Source: Dasyornis broadbenti (lineage: Eukaryota > Chordata > Aves > Passeriformes > Dasyornithidae). Taken from it: DNA of 64,000 nucleotides. Shown here in pieces: positions 37,464 through 49,590 of this stretch (the stretch's first letter is position 1; each line of letters starts with the position of its first letter). The stretch covers positions 1,167,398-1,231,397 of the forward strand of contig VZRN01006295.1 in assembly GCA_013397935.1 (NCBI GenBank). Direction: 5' to 3'. The translations under genes and the position numbers were made by a program. The notes under the pieces are model-generated. The model had not been told where the DNA came from and searched no databases. It was given only the letters and a program-made list of their open reading frames with translations.

Positions 37464-40204
37464 ACTGTGTTTCTTTCAGACAGCAGGCATAGGAAAGGGT
37501 TCCAAATTAGTATCCCACTGGCAGAAGTGGTTGCAACATGACTTTCTTTCTAGTTGGCACCATCCACTTAGCAAAAAACATGAATGGGACAAATGCTGGT
37601 GTTCCCTAGCAAGCAGTGAGTTGACCTAGGAGTAGGAATAGGATATTGTCTATCTGCCCAGAAAAAAAAAAACAACCTGTGTAAGAATATGAGAAAATTG
37701 GGTAAGTGCATGGAGAGAGTTAATATAATAAGTAAAGAAAAAAAAATAGGAATCCATAATTGGAGCTTTCAGTGGCTGGAGAGCAAGAAGTGCTTGAGAT
37801 TACTTGTTTTACAAATTTGAAATAAGACTTTAATATGCTGTGCAACACTGGAAAAAGCTTTAGAAGGCTTTTCATCAGTTGTTGAAGACACGGACTTTCC
37901 ATTTTCAACTAGTTGCTCCTCCAGCACACTGTGCAAATTGTAAGTGGGTGCTAAAAAGGCAAGGTTAATTTGAACAATTTTGAAGGCTATATGACTCAAG
38001 TGTGTCCCTCCCTCTGTCTCTCCATCTGCTGAATTGCAAGAGATGCTGGATTTGCTTTTTTCTTAGTACAGGGATGCTCTGAGCCATGTCCCCCACTACA
38101 GGAGCCTTTCATCACCATGACAGTGATTGAGAAGGTCTAGTTGTAATTTGAGTTCTTCATCAGCAACAAAAGTGGCCCTTACAGGAAAACCTTCAAAAGC
38201 CAAAAATGCTCATATCCTTTGCAATATTCCTAAGGATTATAGCAATACATGGTGTTCATGCTAATGTTCAGGATGCAATATTTACTGAAGGGTAAGTTAA
38301 AAGAAAGAGACAAAGATAGGAAAATGACATTGTGACAAAGTCACAACACTAATAAAACAAGGATTTAATTCACAGTTATTCACCTTAGGTATCAAATACC
38401 AGATTTAATATTTTGATATTAGCAAATTAAGTTTCTTAGTCTGGTTGTTTTTGATAATTTTAGGCATTAAACTGAAATAAACAAACCAGGTATGAATTGT
38501 CTATATGCAGAATGTTACACATTGGAAAATTGTGTGCATTTGAAAGCCTATCATTATGGAATAGCCATATTCTCCTCAATTCCTACTTTCCTTATCACAG
38601 TTTTTGTCAGTCCACCAGTATTTTTGCACCAATTGCAGTGGTAAATGCAGGAAAGGAAAAAAATATTCATGGTGTAAAATATACTTTAGGGGTAATGTGA
38701 CCTGTGAAATATCAATAGTGTTAAGGTAGAGTTTCGAATTACAGTTTTAGATTGTATACTAGGAGTTTTAAAGCTTAGTGATGCTTGAGTTCTGTGCTTA
38801 ATTTCTCTTTCTATTTAAATGTGTATCCATATATATGCATTTAATTTTATGTAAGCACATTGTTCAAAAATATTTATATCCCAATAAAATAAATGCCTAA
38901 AGAGAAGCGTAGTTTCATTTGAGTAGCCTTTATTCTTACTTGTGTTGTGTCTAACTGTGGTTGAATGGTCACTCTGAAATCAGTATGCCAAACACAAAAA
39001 ACTTTATTCCTGTCAGAGAGGTGTCTTGTGAGGGAAGAAGCTTGCCCAGAGCCTAGCCTTGTGTATCCAGGCTGAGAAGTGTCACATGTCACTTCATGTT
39101 TCATCCCTAAAGAATTTGCAGACTTGGTATTTCTTGAGTTCTTTTCCTGCAGTATTTGCTGCCCACTTGGTCAAGAGAACAAAGAACGAAGATTCTCCCC
39201 TTTCTATAAGACTTTAAAGAAAGCAGGGCAAGCTTGATTTAAAAACCACTAATATTTACAAGCTTGCAGGAGAAGTAAACTAGAAACTCATTAGTTTGAA
39301 CAAACTAGGAGACAGGAGATGGTACTGACCTGGGGGCATCAATTGGAATTGTCTTCTTGCTTAGAAAAGGAGACTTCAATTATGAAAAAACACCAAAAAC
39401 CCACACAACTACAAAACCCACCCAACAACTAGATTTTTACAATGGGAGTTCTCTTGTTTTACAAGCTTCACTATTCATAAACCAAAACACAGAACATAAA
39501 GGATAGTGTGGGGACAAGGCTTACACATGGAAAACACTGTAAGGGAAAATACATATGGAGTCCTGCCCAGCCAGCCTCTAAGAACTGTTTCTTCCAACTC
39601 TTCTTTTTCTGCAGCAGGCTTTCAGGGTACTCGAATCTATAAAACAAGATATAAACACTTACGGTAAGTAATAGAGAAGGCCATATCAGGTGCTGCTGTG
39701 CTTTTAAGATGATAAGGCTTCTTTCAAGTTTGCAGCAGTAAAGGAAAGCAATCAGAGTTATAAATGTGCACCACCTTGGAGTTGCTATCTGGTTTCTGAT
39801 CTAAATGGTGCTTGCATTATAGCAACATTCGTCAATTTCAAATTATTCTCTGAGCACACGGTGTATCTCTTCTATCTGTAGACGAGCACTGAGGCATTTT
39901 CCAACCGTTATCATTAGTATTGCCCTCTTTTCCACAGAAGCATCCAAGTCTTTTTGAAAAGTTGTCTTGAACAGTATTAAGTCTATGTTCTCCACTTCCT
40001 TATCCTATAAAGCCAGGTTCTCGTTTCATTCTCTGAGTTCTGGCAGCTTTTGGAACTTTGTTTACTCACTATTTTTTCAATTTTTCTGCAAAACTAATTT
40101 TTTTTTTTTTTTTAGCAGATGATGTACTTATCTCCTATGTAAAGTATTGTCAGTGTAATTGAAAATATTTTCTCCATACTTTCCCTGGTATGGCCTGACA
40201 CATA
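37464..40204. other. Intergenic stretch without recognised genes
   Basis: Unique AT-rich sequence between two CR1 copies. It has a T16 run at 40098-40113 just before the second CR1. Open frames are below 80 codons and appear random. Confidence 0.5.
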
Positions 40205-40990
40205 CAAGCTTGAGAAGTGAGCCCATGGTAATCTCATGAGGTTTTAAGAAGACCAAGTGCAAGGTGCTACTGGTCGGTATCAACCCAGGTTGGGGAATGA
40301 ACAGATCCAGACCAGCCCTGCTGAGAAGGACTTGGGGGTGCTGGAGAGGCTGGACGTGACCCAGCCATGGGCACTCACAGCCCAGCAATCTAAACATGTC
40401 CTGGTCTGGATCCAAAGCGGTGTGGCCAGCAGGTCAAGAGAGGGGATTCTGCCACTCTGGTCTGCTCTGGTGAGACCCCACGTGGAACACTGTCCAGCTT
40501 TGGGGTCCTCAGCACAAGAAGTACATGCATCTGTTGGAGCAAGTCCAGAGGAGGGACCCCAAGATTATTGGAGGGATGGAGCACCTCTCCTATGAGGAAA
40601 GGCTGAGGGAGTTGTGTTTGCTCAGCTTGGAAAAGAAAAGGCTTCAGGTGACCTCCATGGGGCGTTCCAATATCTGCAAAGAGCCTACAAGAAAGATGGA
40701 GAGAGATTTTTTACAAGAACACATAGCGACAGGTCAAAGGGAAATGGTTTCAAACTTCAACAAGAATAGACTTACATTAGATATGAGAAAAGAATTCTTT
40801 ACTGCAAGGATGGAACAGATTGCCCATGGAATTTGTGAACACCCCACCCGTGGAGGTGTTTAAGGTCAGGTTGGTGGAGCTCTGAGCAACGTGGTCTAAT
40901 GGAAGGGGTCCCTGCCCATGGCAGGGATTGGAACTAGATGACCTTTAAGGTCTCTTTCAACCTGAACCTTTCTATGGCTCTGTGATTCTT
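40205..40990 (+). mobile_element. CR1 LINE 3' end, sense, with near-complete 3' UTR
   Basis: The plus strand starts within the end of ORF2 (blocks such as PAEKDLGVLERLDV, ASRSREGILPLWSALVRPH, CPALGSSAQEV) and runs through the CR1 3' region: GGATGGAGCACCTCTCCTAT, GAGGAAAGGCTGAGGGAGTT, AGGTCAGGTTGGTGGAGCTC and GACCTTTAAGGTCTCTTTCA, ending in a degenerate terminal repeat (CTATGGCTCTGTGATTCTT). Frames are broken by small indels. The copy is of the same general type as the one at 10.5 kb but keeps its natural 3' end. Confidence 0.93.
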
Positions 40991-43900
40991 ACCTTTCCTT
41001 ATAATCTTAAAGCAGCGCTGCTAGCCTATACCAGGACATAACATTTCACAGACACTCTTAGCACCTCTAAGGAGACGTTTAGTACACCCAAGTCAAAAAA
41101 TTGTAAAGGGACAGTATTTGGTGGTAACTACAAATAAAGTTTTACTACTTACATGGTCATGATTGTCAAATCTTAAGCAAAGAATCAAGCAGGTTTTTAA
41201 TAACCTACAGACCAAGCTGTGTGTTTTTGCATATCACTTACCAAAAATACTAACCATCCTGATTTTATTTATAACCAAACTGGTTTTTTTTTAAATTCTC
41301 ACCATTTCAATGATGTGCTATCTCTATAAAAATCCAGCTCCCAGTTCTGCTATGTGGCGTGTCCTGACTTGTCAATGTCAAGGACACTTACGTGCAAAAA
41401 TTATACCACATGTCTGATATTCTATAGACTATCGGTGGTCTATATACCATCTGTTCCCTAACTTCACCCTAACAAAGTGTTGGGGTTACTGTTTACACTT
41501 AGGCATGCATAGTTCCACACTATTGTGCCATTAATGGTGGCTGAACCACTCAACTGAATCTCAGACAGGTCATCCTCTTGCCTCTTCTATCCAGGTTTTC
41601 AGAAACACTTGTTCTCTCCATCAGGAAGTATGCAAACATGTAAATGCACACACACACACACATCCTAATTTCAGATTTTCAATCACTGTCATTAACATTG
41701 ACAGTCGTACTGGACTTTCAAAGAATACTTTCCTTTTTGTCCAAAATTTTCTGAGCAGAAATGTGTGCAGTGCTTCAGAGGCTTTCTGAAAGAATTGAAC
41801 TTAATGTGCCTGGTTGAAAAAAAGGTGCACATCCATTACAAGATCACAGCCTAGAAGGTACAAATCCAGAAATCCTAACAATAGGACAACGCCTGCTAAA
41901 ACCTCTATGGGTGATTCATTCCTCTTTTTTTTCAATCAGTTATTCACTAGGTGGCATGACCTTTTATTCTGCTTTCGAAAAACTTCCCTTTAGACATTCT
42001 GCAGTGTGCTCCTCACTCCACATCAGATGAAATTACATATTCTTGATCATTTTACATTGCCATCCCTGAATTTTTGAACACTGGGTTTTGATAAGGGTAG
42101 GGCTCCAGGTAACTAAGAAGAGGGATGTGATTTTTTTTTTTTCCCTGGGCAAGGAGACTGGTGACAAGCGTTGACTTCATCTTAATTGATGAGTTGTTGA
42201 ATACATCTTCTCCATCTTGCTTTAGGTTTAAGAGCCTTTTAGGAAGAAAACTCAAGAAAAATTCAGTATTTTCTTTTTATTGCTGAATTTCACCCTTTAC
42301 TGTCTCATATGTTAATGTAGTTTGAAGTCTTTGTAAGTTTAAGTTAAATTGGGCTCCAACAATCCAGATCAACTGAAACAATGAAGAGTTAGCATGACTA
42401 GTTTCAAAGCAAAAGCTGTAACAAAATTTTTCCTTACATTCCAGAAAGTATAAAGAGCTTAATGTTGTACATATTTCTTTCTTAGGCTTCCAGGTTTTTG
42501 CTTCCCTAGATTCAGCTCTTTAAACTAAGCACCTGAATGGTGCAACCTACTCAGTGGCTTGTGCCATGTGACATTATTCCCATTGTTCTAAGTGTACCAT
42601 ACTGCCAAAACCCTCAGCGTACAAACCACGTTACGGTCCAAAGGAAAGCCTCTATATCATGCCTGGCATTCTCCATGGATCTGCCTGTTTCTTGCTCCTG
42701 TTCAAGAAATGTGATAGAATAAAATATTACCAACAGCAAGGTGGGCCTTACCATGCTTACGTTTCAACAATTATGCTATCAACAATGCGTGTGTGCAGGA
42801 TTACTAGTGGAGAATATTCCAATTTGAGGACATTTTACACATTGAAGGCATCAGTGGTATCCTATTTGATCATGATATACAGACAACTTGTGCCAGAACA
42901 GTCTCTGCCCTTCATGCCAAAAAAGCATGTCCACAGGAAAAAAAAAATACACAGAAAAAAATGTACCATATGTGTCTTTAAACAAAGACCACTGTTTTGT
43001 ATCATCATATTGGAAACTCAGAAAAATAGGTCACCAATTAAAGCTAAGCTATTACACCAGTGATTGCCAATAGATCAGCAGACAGCCTTACATTATGTTG
43101 CTTATTTATACCAAGCGTTTTGACACACACTGTATTACATTTATGAGAAAACTCTTCACTTAGTATCAAAGCAGTGTTGAGTCCAGTTGAAAATTACCCT
43201 TCTGCCTGAACAGTAATCATCTGTTAATGATACTGGCTTGCCTACAATTATTTGTCAAAATAGTATTCAAGAATTGGCATAAAGCAGCACAAAGAGCCAT
43301 ATGTAAATTAGAATGTAATAATTTATGAGCCTAAACAAAGTGAAAAGTCAATCAAAAGTAAACTTAAAACAAATGGTATCCTGTTTAAAGACCTATCTCC
43401 CAGAAGAGGGCATTTAAATCAGTTCCACTGCTTGTGTACTTTTATGCATGTCACTTCATCTGCATGCTGGTTTAGAGTTGCCCAGTTTGGAAAGCATCTT
43501 GGATGCCTATGTCTGTATCACTTCTGTCAATCAGTATCTTATAACAGGGATTGAAGAAATTTGAGTAATTGCTCATGCAACAAACAAACCAAAGATACAT
43601 AGTTTCTTTTCTGTATACAGAAGTGAATTGCAGTTTAAGTAATTAAAAAATGACAATTAAAAAAAAACTTAAAATACGTTTGCATTCTGTACTAGGGAGT
43701 TAGTTTTATAGCAATCCATGTAATTCATAAGTTTGTTGTTTTTATATGACTCAAGTCTTCATAGGTTGATGATTCCCCAAGAATATGTTCAGTTCTTCCT
43801 CACTTTTTTCTTTGAAATAGGAGTGTAAGTTTTTTAGCCAGGTGTTATTTACAATTGTACCTTGAGTTTTCCAGGTTCAATTGAGAACTCACTAAAGAGA

Positions 43901-46900
43901 CATTTCTAAAAGATACAGGATTTTCAGTCAGGGTACTAGTTAAGGCTATTCTTCTGCAGTGGATCTAGACTGCATGAATGCCTAAACAGATCCTCCAGGT
44001 TTTTTTTTTTTCACTTGGAAAGAACATATTTGCTCGGAAAAAGGCTTTCCAAATTCCCAAGGAGACTTCTTGAAATCCATGGCATGGTTCCACCCATCAC
44101 CACCTGCTGCTGCACCACATTTTACAAACATTTTTATTTATCTCTAGGTATACGAATTTATAACTTCTTCTGTCCCTTGGTTTTATCAAGGCTTTGTCTC
44201 CAGTTCAGTCTTTTTAGCATATCCTTAACTTTCTGCAGATATTTCACTGCGTTGTCTTCCTAGCTGATTATGCTATTAGCTAGACAGTAGCAGCAGATGT
44301 TATACCTGACATTGCTTAGTCTTAAAATGAATTTTGTGATGAATTGCCAGCCTTGCCTTCTTCCAGGAGTTCCTGCAATGGAAAAGAACTGAACAATGTG
44401 GAACAAAGTTTTCTAGTATTTCCTTTGCTCATAATCAGGAAGTTAAATTCCTTGCCACGCCTGGGAAGCCACTTGGCTTTCAGCAGCAAAAGAGCAGCAG
44501 CTGCAGCATTGCTCTGTGGATAGAGGGCAGTAAATAAACTGGTTTTAATTTTTTCTATACTCTCCAATTTTTCAATTATCAGACAAGTCCTCTTTTATTT
44601 CCCTTCATCCTACTTTTTCCCATCATACTGGTAAGCTAATTGAGCAAAAAGCAACAGTTGCCAGCATTTCACTCGTCATGTGCTTGCTTTCTCCTCTTTT
44701 CTATTTAGCAGCTGATTTCACAGGCAGTTCCAGTTTTCTATATTTAATTGAATAGACTACTTGGAGTGCAAGCTTTGGCCACAACAGTGGTAAGTTTTTG
44801 ATATTGACTCTGAAAGGTATCCAGCACAGACTGTTATTGGCATGTTAACCCCAGCTGGAGCCAGCTGCTTCGTCAGATGTTCAGTCATTGGGAGACCATT
44901 CAGGACCCACGGAATCACTTGGTGTTCCACATTCCCTCCAGGGTCTCAGCTGCTGTTTCTAAAGACAGAAATGCAGAAGAACTTCAGCTTCCAAGCCTTC
45001 CTAGTTCATAGCCCCTTTGCCAATACTTGTACACAAAACTGAGCACATCATCTGTGCACGCTTTCATTCTGGAATAAAGGGCTGTTCAGTTTGTACACGA
45101 AGCAAGTTTACAGATCACGTGCTCAGCGTGGCTTATGCTGTATCCCTATAGCTAAATCCTCACAGAGAAGAAACAGATAATGTGGGATAGGAGCTGTATT
45201 CATTGGCAAGACTCCCAGGAAATGCCTACAAACTTCTGGATCTTAGCATAATTGTAGGACATAAGCTATTTTTGCATTTTTCTAAAATGATTCTGCTCCT
45301 TTTGTTCAGATTAATAACCCAAAAATAATTCTTTTACAGGTAGATAACTATATCCAGTCATTCCAGTTGTCACTGTTATTAATGTGTAGACTTGAAGTTT
45401 CACCAATGATCTCCGCCATGTCAATCAGAGGTGGGAAATGACTTTTTGACAGTAAATCTCTAGCAGTAGTGCAGTCAGATCAGAAGCATGTGGGAGACCA
45501 TAGAAACCCATTTCAAATGCTTTGCTAAGCAAATGCTTAATGTTTTTATCTGAGTCCTAAAATTTAAATTATCAGTACTTCGTGAACGATTTCATATTAG
45601 GTCTCAGGAAATACTGACTTGAAATTTTACTTTTCTACTGCCGTGCCTAAATTTCTTTCCTATTTACTGCTTTCACCTAACAGAAATATTTCTTGCATGA
45701 CACCCACCAACTCTACTGGTGCATGTGTTCCCCTAGACTTATACAGTTGTCCATTAGATTTGGAAATCTGCAAAACTTTTAAGAAGGTTTTATTTGTTAT
45801 GACTGCAAGGGTTTTACAAAGTGCCTTCCATAGGAACTACAGCATGTAGCACGGCTCATGTGCTGCCTTGTCTTTGCAGCGTGAGGTAAAGATTAGGAGC
45901 AAATTGTTTTCTCTAGCCAAATATGAAATTTTAGTATCTTCATCACACTGTGGAGATTGCATGACAAACAACCACTTCATTACAAAAGCATCTTTTCCTT
46001 GCCTGGGTGTATTTCAGCTACAGGTTGCTCTGAGCTCTCTCTCCTCATTTGGAACATTCTTCATAAACTTTGGTGGCTCTGCTGAGCCACGAATGAACAC
46101 CACTGCTATCCCAACCTGCCCTTACATTTTGTTAGAAAAAACCCCATTCATTTTGAACTTGCTGAAATTCATACTGCACTTGGTCACTTCTCTTGCATTC
46201 CATTTGTTTCTGTTGTTAGAATTTGATTACTTTGAATTATTGTCTATTTCTACTGGTTTTTGCCAGGACTAACTTCTAAGCTTCTGTAATAGTTATTTCA
46301 GAATATTCTTGTTGTGCTACAAGAGAGAAGCCAATCCAGTCAGCCATCTTGTAGGTAGAATTAATTTTATTAAAGTTTTAGTTTACAGAGTACTAATAAT
46401 TTCTGAGTTAACTGCCATCTTTAGTAGCATGAATATCAAAAGATACTGCACAGGTCTGACAAATCTATCATACCATAAAAATATTTTCTTCCTTATGAAT
46501 GAAGATAATGTTAGGCTGTAAGAATCTAGGATTGCAAGACCTTTAGGAGAAGATCTACTGTGATCCTACTTTCACCAGCAAGTGTCACTTGGGGACTAAC
46601 TAGGATACAGATGAATTTTTATTATAAAATCATAGTACAGAGTACTTTAGCTATATTATTTGTTAATTCATTTATTTATATAAAGTCAATGGCTTAACTT
46701 TTGTCATATTTCATATCTTGCAAGGCAGTAAGCATATGGCTTTATCCTTTCGAGGTAAAAAAAATGTGTCAAATCATTTCACTCAGTGCAAAGATCTGCT
46801 ATGTGGATTATCATTTCTCACAAACTCTCAATTTCTGTGCTTCACCATGGTTTGTATTTTTCACTGTCATATCTTGTGCAGTATTTGATAAATGTAACTG

Positions 46901-48969
46901 CTATTTAACACAGCTATTCTGTTTTAAAAGTGTTATATATAACATTTAAAGATGGAAATACTTACACTGATGCTTCAAAATATCTGTTGAGCTTTTTAAT
47001 GGGCTTTCCCTAATTATGATATCAAGACCAACAATGAAGCATTCAAAATAATTTCCTATCTGTGTTAATGAAAATTTTTATACAAGGAGATTTTTAAAAA
47101 TGCATTCCTTAGTTTCTTAGTAAAGTAAAAGCAATCAAGCCTTTGTTCCCTTTATGCCAATTTTTCAGTACTAGCTTTGAGCCATCAGTGCTCTCCAACT
47201 GTGATTGCTTTGGCAGGACTAAAATCTAGTTTTCTCTTTTTTCATATATAATGAAATAAATTAACTCCTTCATCATTCATCCATGAGGCATATCTGTTCA
47301 TTGTAGTACATTTAGAAACATTACTTCTTCTTATTGATTCATTAGCAGTGTTTTTATTTCTAAATGATGTTCAGAAAATAGTTATATACTAAATATTATC
47401 ATTTTCATGTATCTAAGGATATTAATATTTCAATGCATCTGAGACTATTAATAGCTTCACATATCATAAGCTTTTTGGGTTATATTAGTCCACATAATAA
47501 ACTATCTTGTGATAAAAATGAATATTACAAACATCTCAAAGAAGGAAATTTTCCTATTTTTAATATTGAAGTTTTGTGAACAAGGCCAGTCAGAGCACTA
47601 TGAACAAACAAAACAAACTACTCCCAAAAGTAGTTTTGGGAGGACTGTGGTGGCAGCTGAAACCGAGGACCATCAGCAAAGATGCAGAACTGCCTCAGAA
47701 GGCTGTCAGAAGGTTTTTCATAACACACTTACAAAGACAATTTAATAAGTGGATGGGAAAAGAAGTAGAGAGAAAGTTTTCTGTGCTGGAATGAATATGC
47801 AACTAACTGATATCCATGTTTTCTATAAAAAGAACTATTATAAATGACGGAATTTTGTGTGTTTTTTCAGGGACTGATGACTTCATGTGAAATTTTAAGA
47901 GGTATGTTTACAGTGGAAGGTTTATTTTCTGTTCACTAAACACAAGACGTACCTTAAAAAGAAAATGCTGATCTGAAATGTAGTCCTCTGTCTTGTTTCA
48001 AAGAGCAGGAGAGGCCAAGTGCTACACAGAAAGAAAATAATAGTTTTACCTGTATTGGAAGGCTCCTTCTGACCTCATACTGCTGTCATAAACCTAAACC
48101 ACAAATATTGCTATCCTTTAACATATATATACATTGTGACTATTGTATCTGTATGTGATAAAAGTTAATTGAAAAACAAAGTAGGAAAAGGTGGTATCTT
48201 CAATCAGATGAGCTGGTACAACTGGAAAAGCCAGACAAGGTTTTAGACACACACATTCCTCAAACCAGCTGAAGTAGTTTTTTTGCTAGCAACATTAGTT
48301 GGCTTTAAAAGATTTTCATCTCATTAGAACCTGACTTTCTCTTACATACTTAGAAAATCATGGCTACACAATGTTATGCAGCCCATAAGTTCTTTCTTGT
48401 GATTGGTTTTAAATATAATGATCTTAATTAAATAGGTTACTTTTTTTTCCCTTTAGCATTAGAGAAAATTGTAGAGGTATGAGTCCTCCTTACTCTCTCC
48501 ATGCTATTTACCACTACAAACTTTGACCATAGTTGCAGTTATCATTCTCCATATATTAAATAATCTTAAATTTATATTAAATGATCTTAAATTTTTATAT
48601 GCATTCCTATGGGTACAATATTAAACTGTGATTTGTGGTCAATCTATCTAATAATTTCATGTAACAGAAATACATTTATTGCCACTTTATAGCATCCTTA
48701 TCTTATAGTTGCACAAAAATGGGGATTTATTACATTCAGCTTGGTGAAGAACAAAGTTTTACATTTTCATAAGTTCAGTTTTTGAAGAATTTTTTTTTCT
48801 TAGTTCTGATATGATAATATCAACAAAGTAAGAAACCATAAAAATAAATAAAACAATAAAAAGAACTAATTTAATTGGAAGTATGGATACAAATCTGTTC
48901 TTTATATAAACATATAAAGTTTGGGTACAGGTTGAACAAATATGCATAAGCAGTGAAACAGATTTAGTT
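40991..48969. other. Intergenic stretch without recognised genes
   Basis: AT-rich 5' flanking sequence of TRIO. It holds a CA run at about 41648-41662, a hairpin at 47621-47642 and a tandem AT-rich duplication near 48562-48598. The longest open frames (42659-43063 and 45868-46272, 134 codons each) have no recognisable domain, no Kozak support and no neighbouring exon signals. Confidence 0.5.
47621..47642. repeat. Perfect 9-bp inverted repeat with 4-bp loop
   Basis: Arms CTCCCAAAA (47621-47629) and TTTTGGGAG (47634-47642) are exact reverse complements around GTAG. It lies in a 47.5-47.8 kb segment open in two frames with no recognisable match. Confidence 0.85.
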
Positions 48970-49035
48970 CCTTGGGAGCGTGTTCTAAATTGGATGACCT
49001 CTGAAGGTACCTTCCAGGCCTGTAATCTTACAGAA
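48970..49035 (+). mobile_element. CR1 3' terminal relic
   Basis: A short stretch (AAATTGGATGACCTCTGAAG followed by GTACCTTCCAGGCCTGTAA and then ACAGAATGA) matches the last roughly 60 bp of avian CR1, where a GGATGACCTTTGAAGGTCCCTTCCA-type consensus is usual. The rest of the element is missing, so this is an old or extremely truncated copy. Confidence 0.7.
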
Positions 49036-49570
49036 TGAGTTGCATCATTAAAATGTTTAGATCTCCCTGCACATGCACATTAGTCTAAGTAACTTACGAA
49101 TATTTGCAATTTACTAGTCTCTCCCTTTCAAATTGCAAAGAAATTGAGTACATAGCAGTGGTCTTAGTATCATACCTTTCCTCCTTCAAATCAAAGATGA
49201 GTGCAACAGAAGTTGAACAATAACTCCTCTTGTTCTTTCTCTTATCTTCCGCATTTTGTCTTTTCTAATTGTCCTTTACTCTGTGTCTTGCTTCTTCTCT
49301 CATTTCAAAGAATTTATCTGAGAAATTTTTTTGCATGGAAAATAATACTGTATATGCAAACTTATCCATTTATACAGTAATTTTTATGTCAGCACGATTC
49401 CTTTTGTAGAATATTTTCTTCGCCTTAGACTACATTGCTTCATAAGGAGTTTTAACTGCAGTGAAAGGACTTCTTTTGATCTAGAACATTCATGGCTATG
49501 GAAAGATTAAAGACATTTTAATGGCTGCATATTGATTTAACATTATCACTATAAAATACACAGTGATATA

Positions 49571-49590
49571 ACTATTCCTATGGGAATAGT
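49571..49590. repeat. Perfect 8-bp inverted repeat with 4-bp loop
   Basis: ACTATTCC (49571-49578) and GGAATAGT (49583-49590) flank TATG. Short enough to be chance, but exact. Confidence 0.7.

Noticed and set aside
37124..37492. A 122-codon plus-strand open frame
   Set aside because: It is antisense CR1 followed by translation through an N gap.
45868..46272. A 134-codon plus-strand open frame
   Set aside because: Hydrophobic, low-information translation with no family match in intergenic AT-rich DNA and no splice or promoter context.
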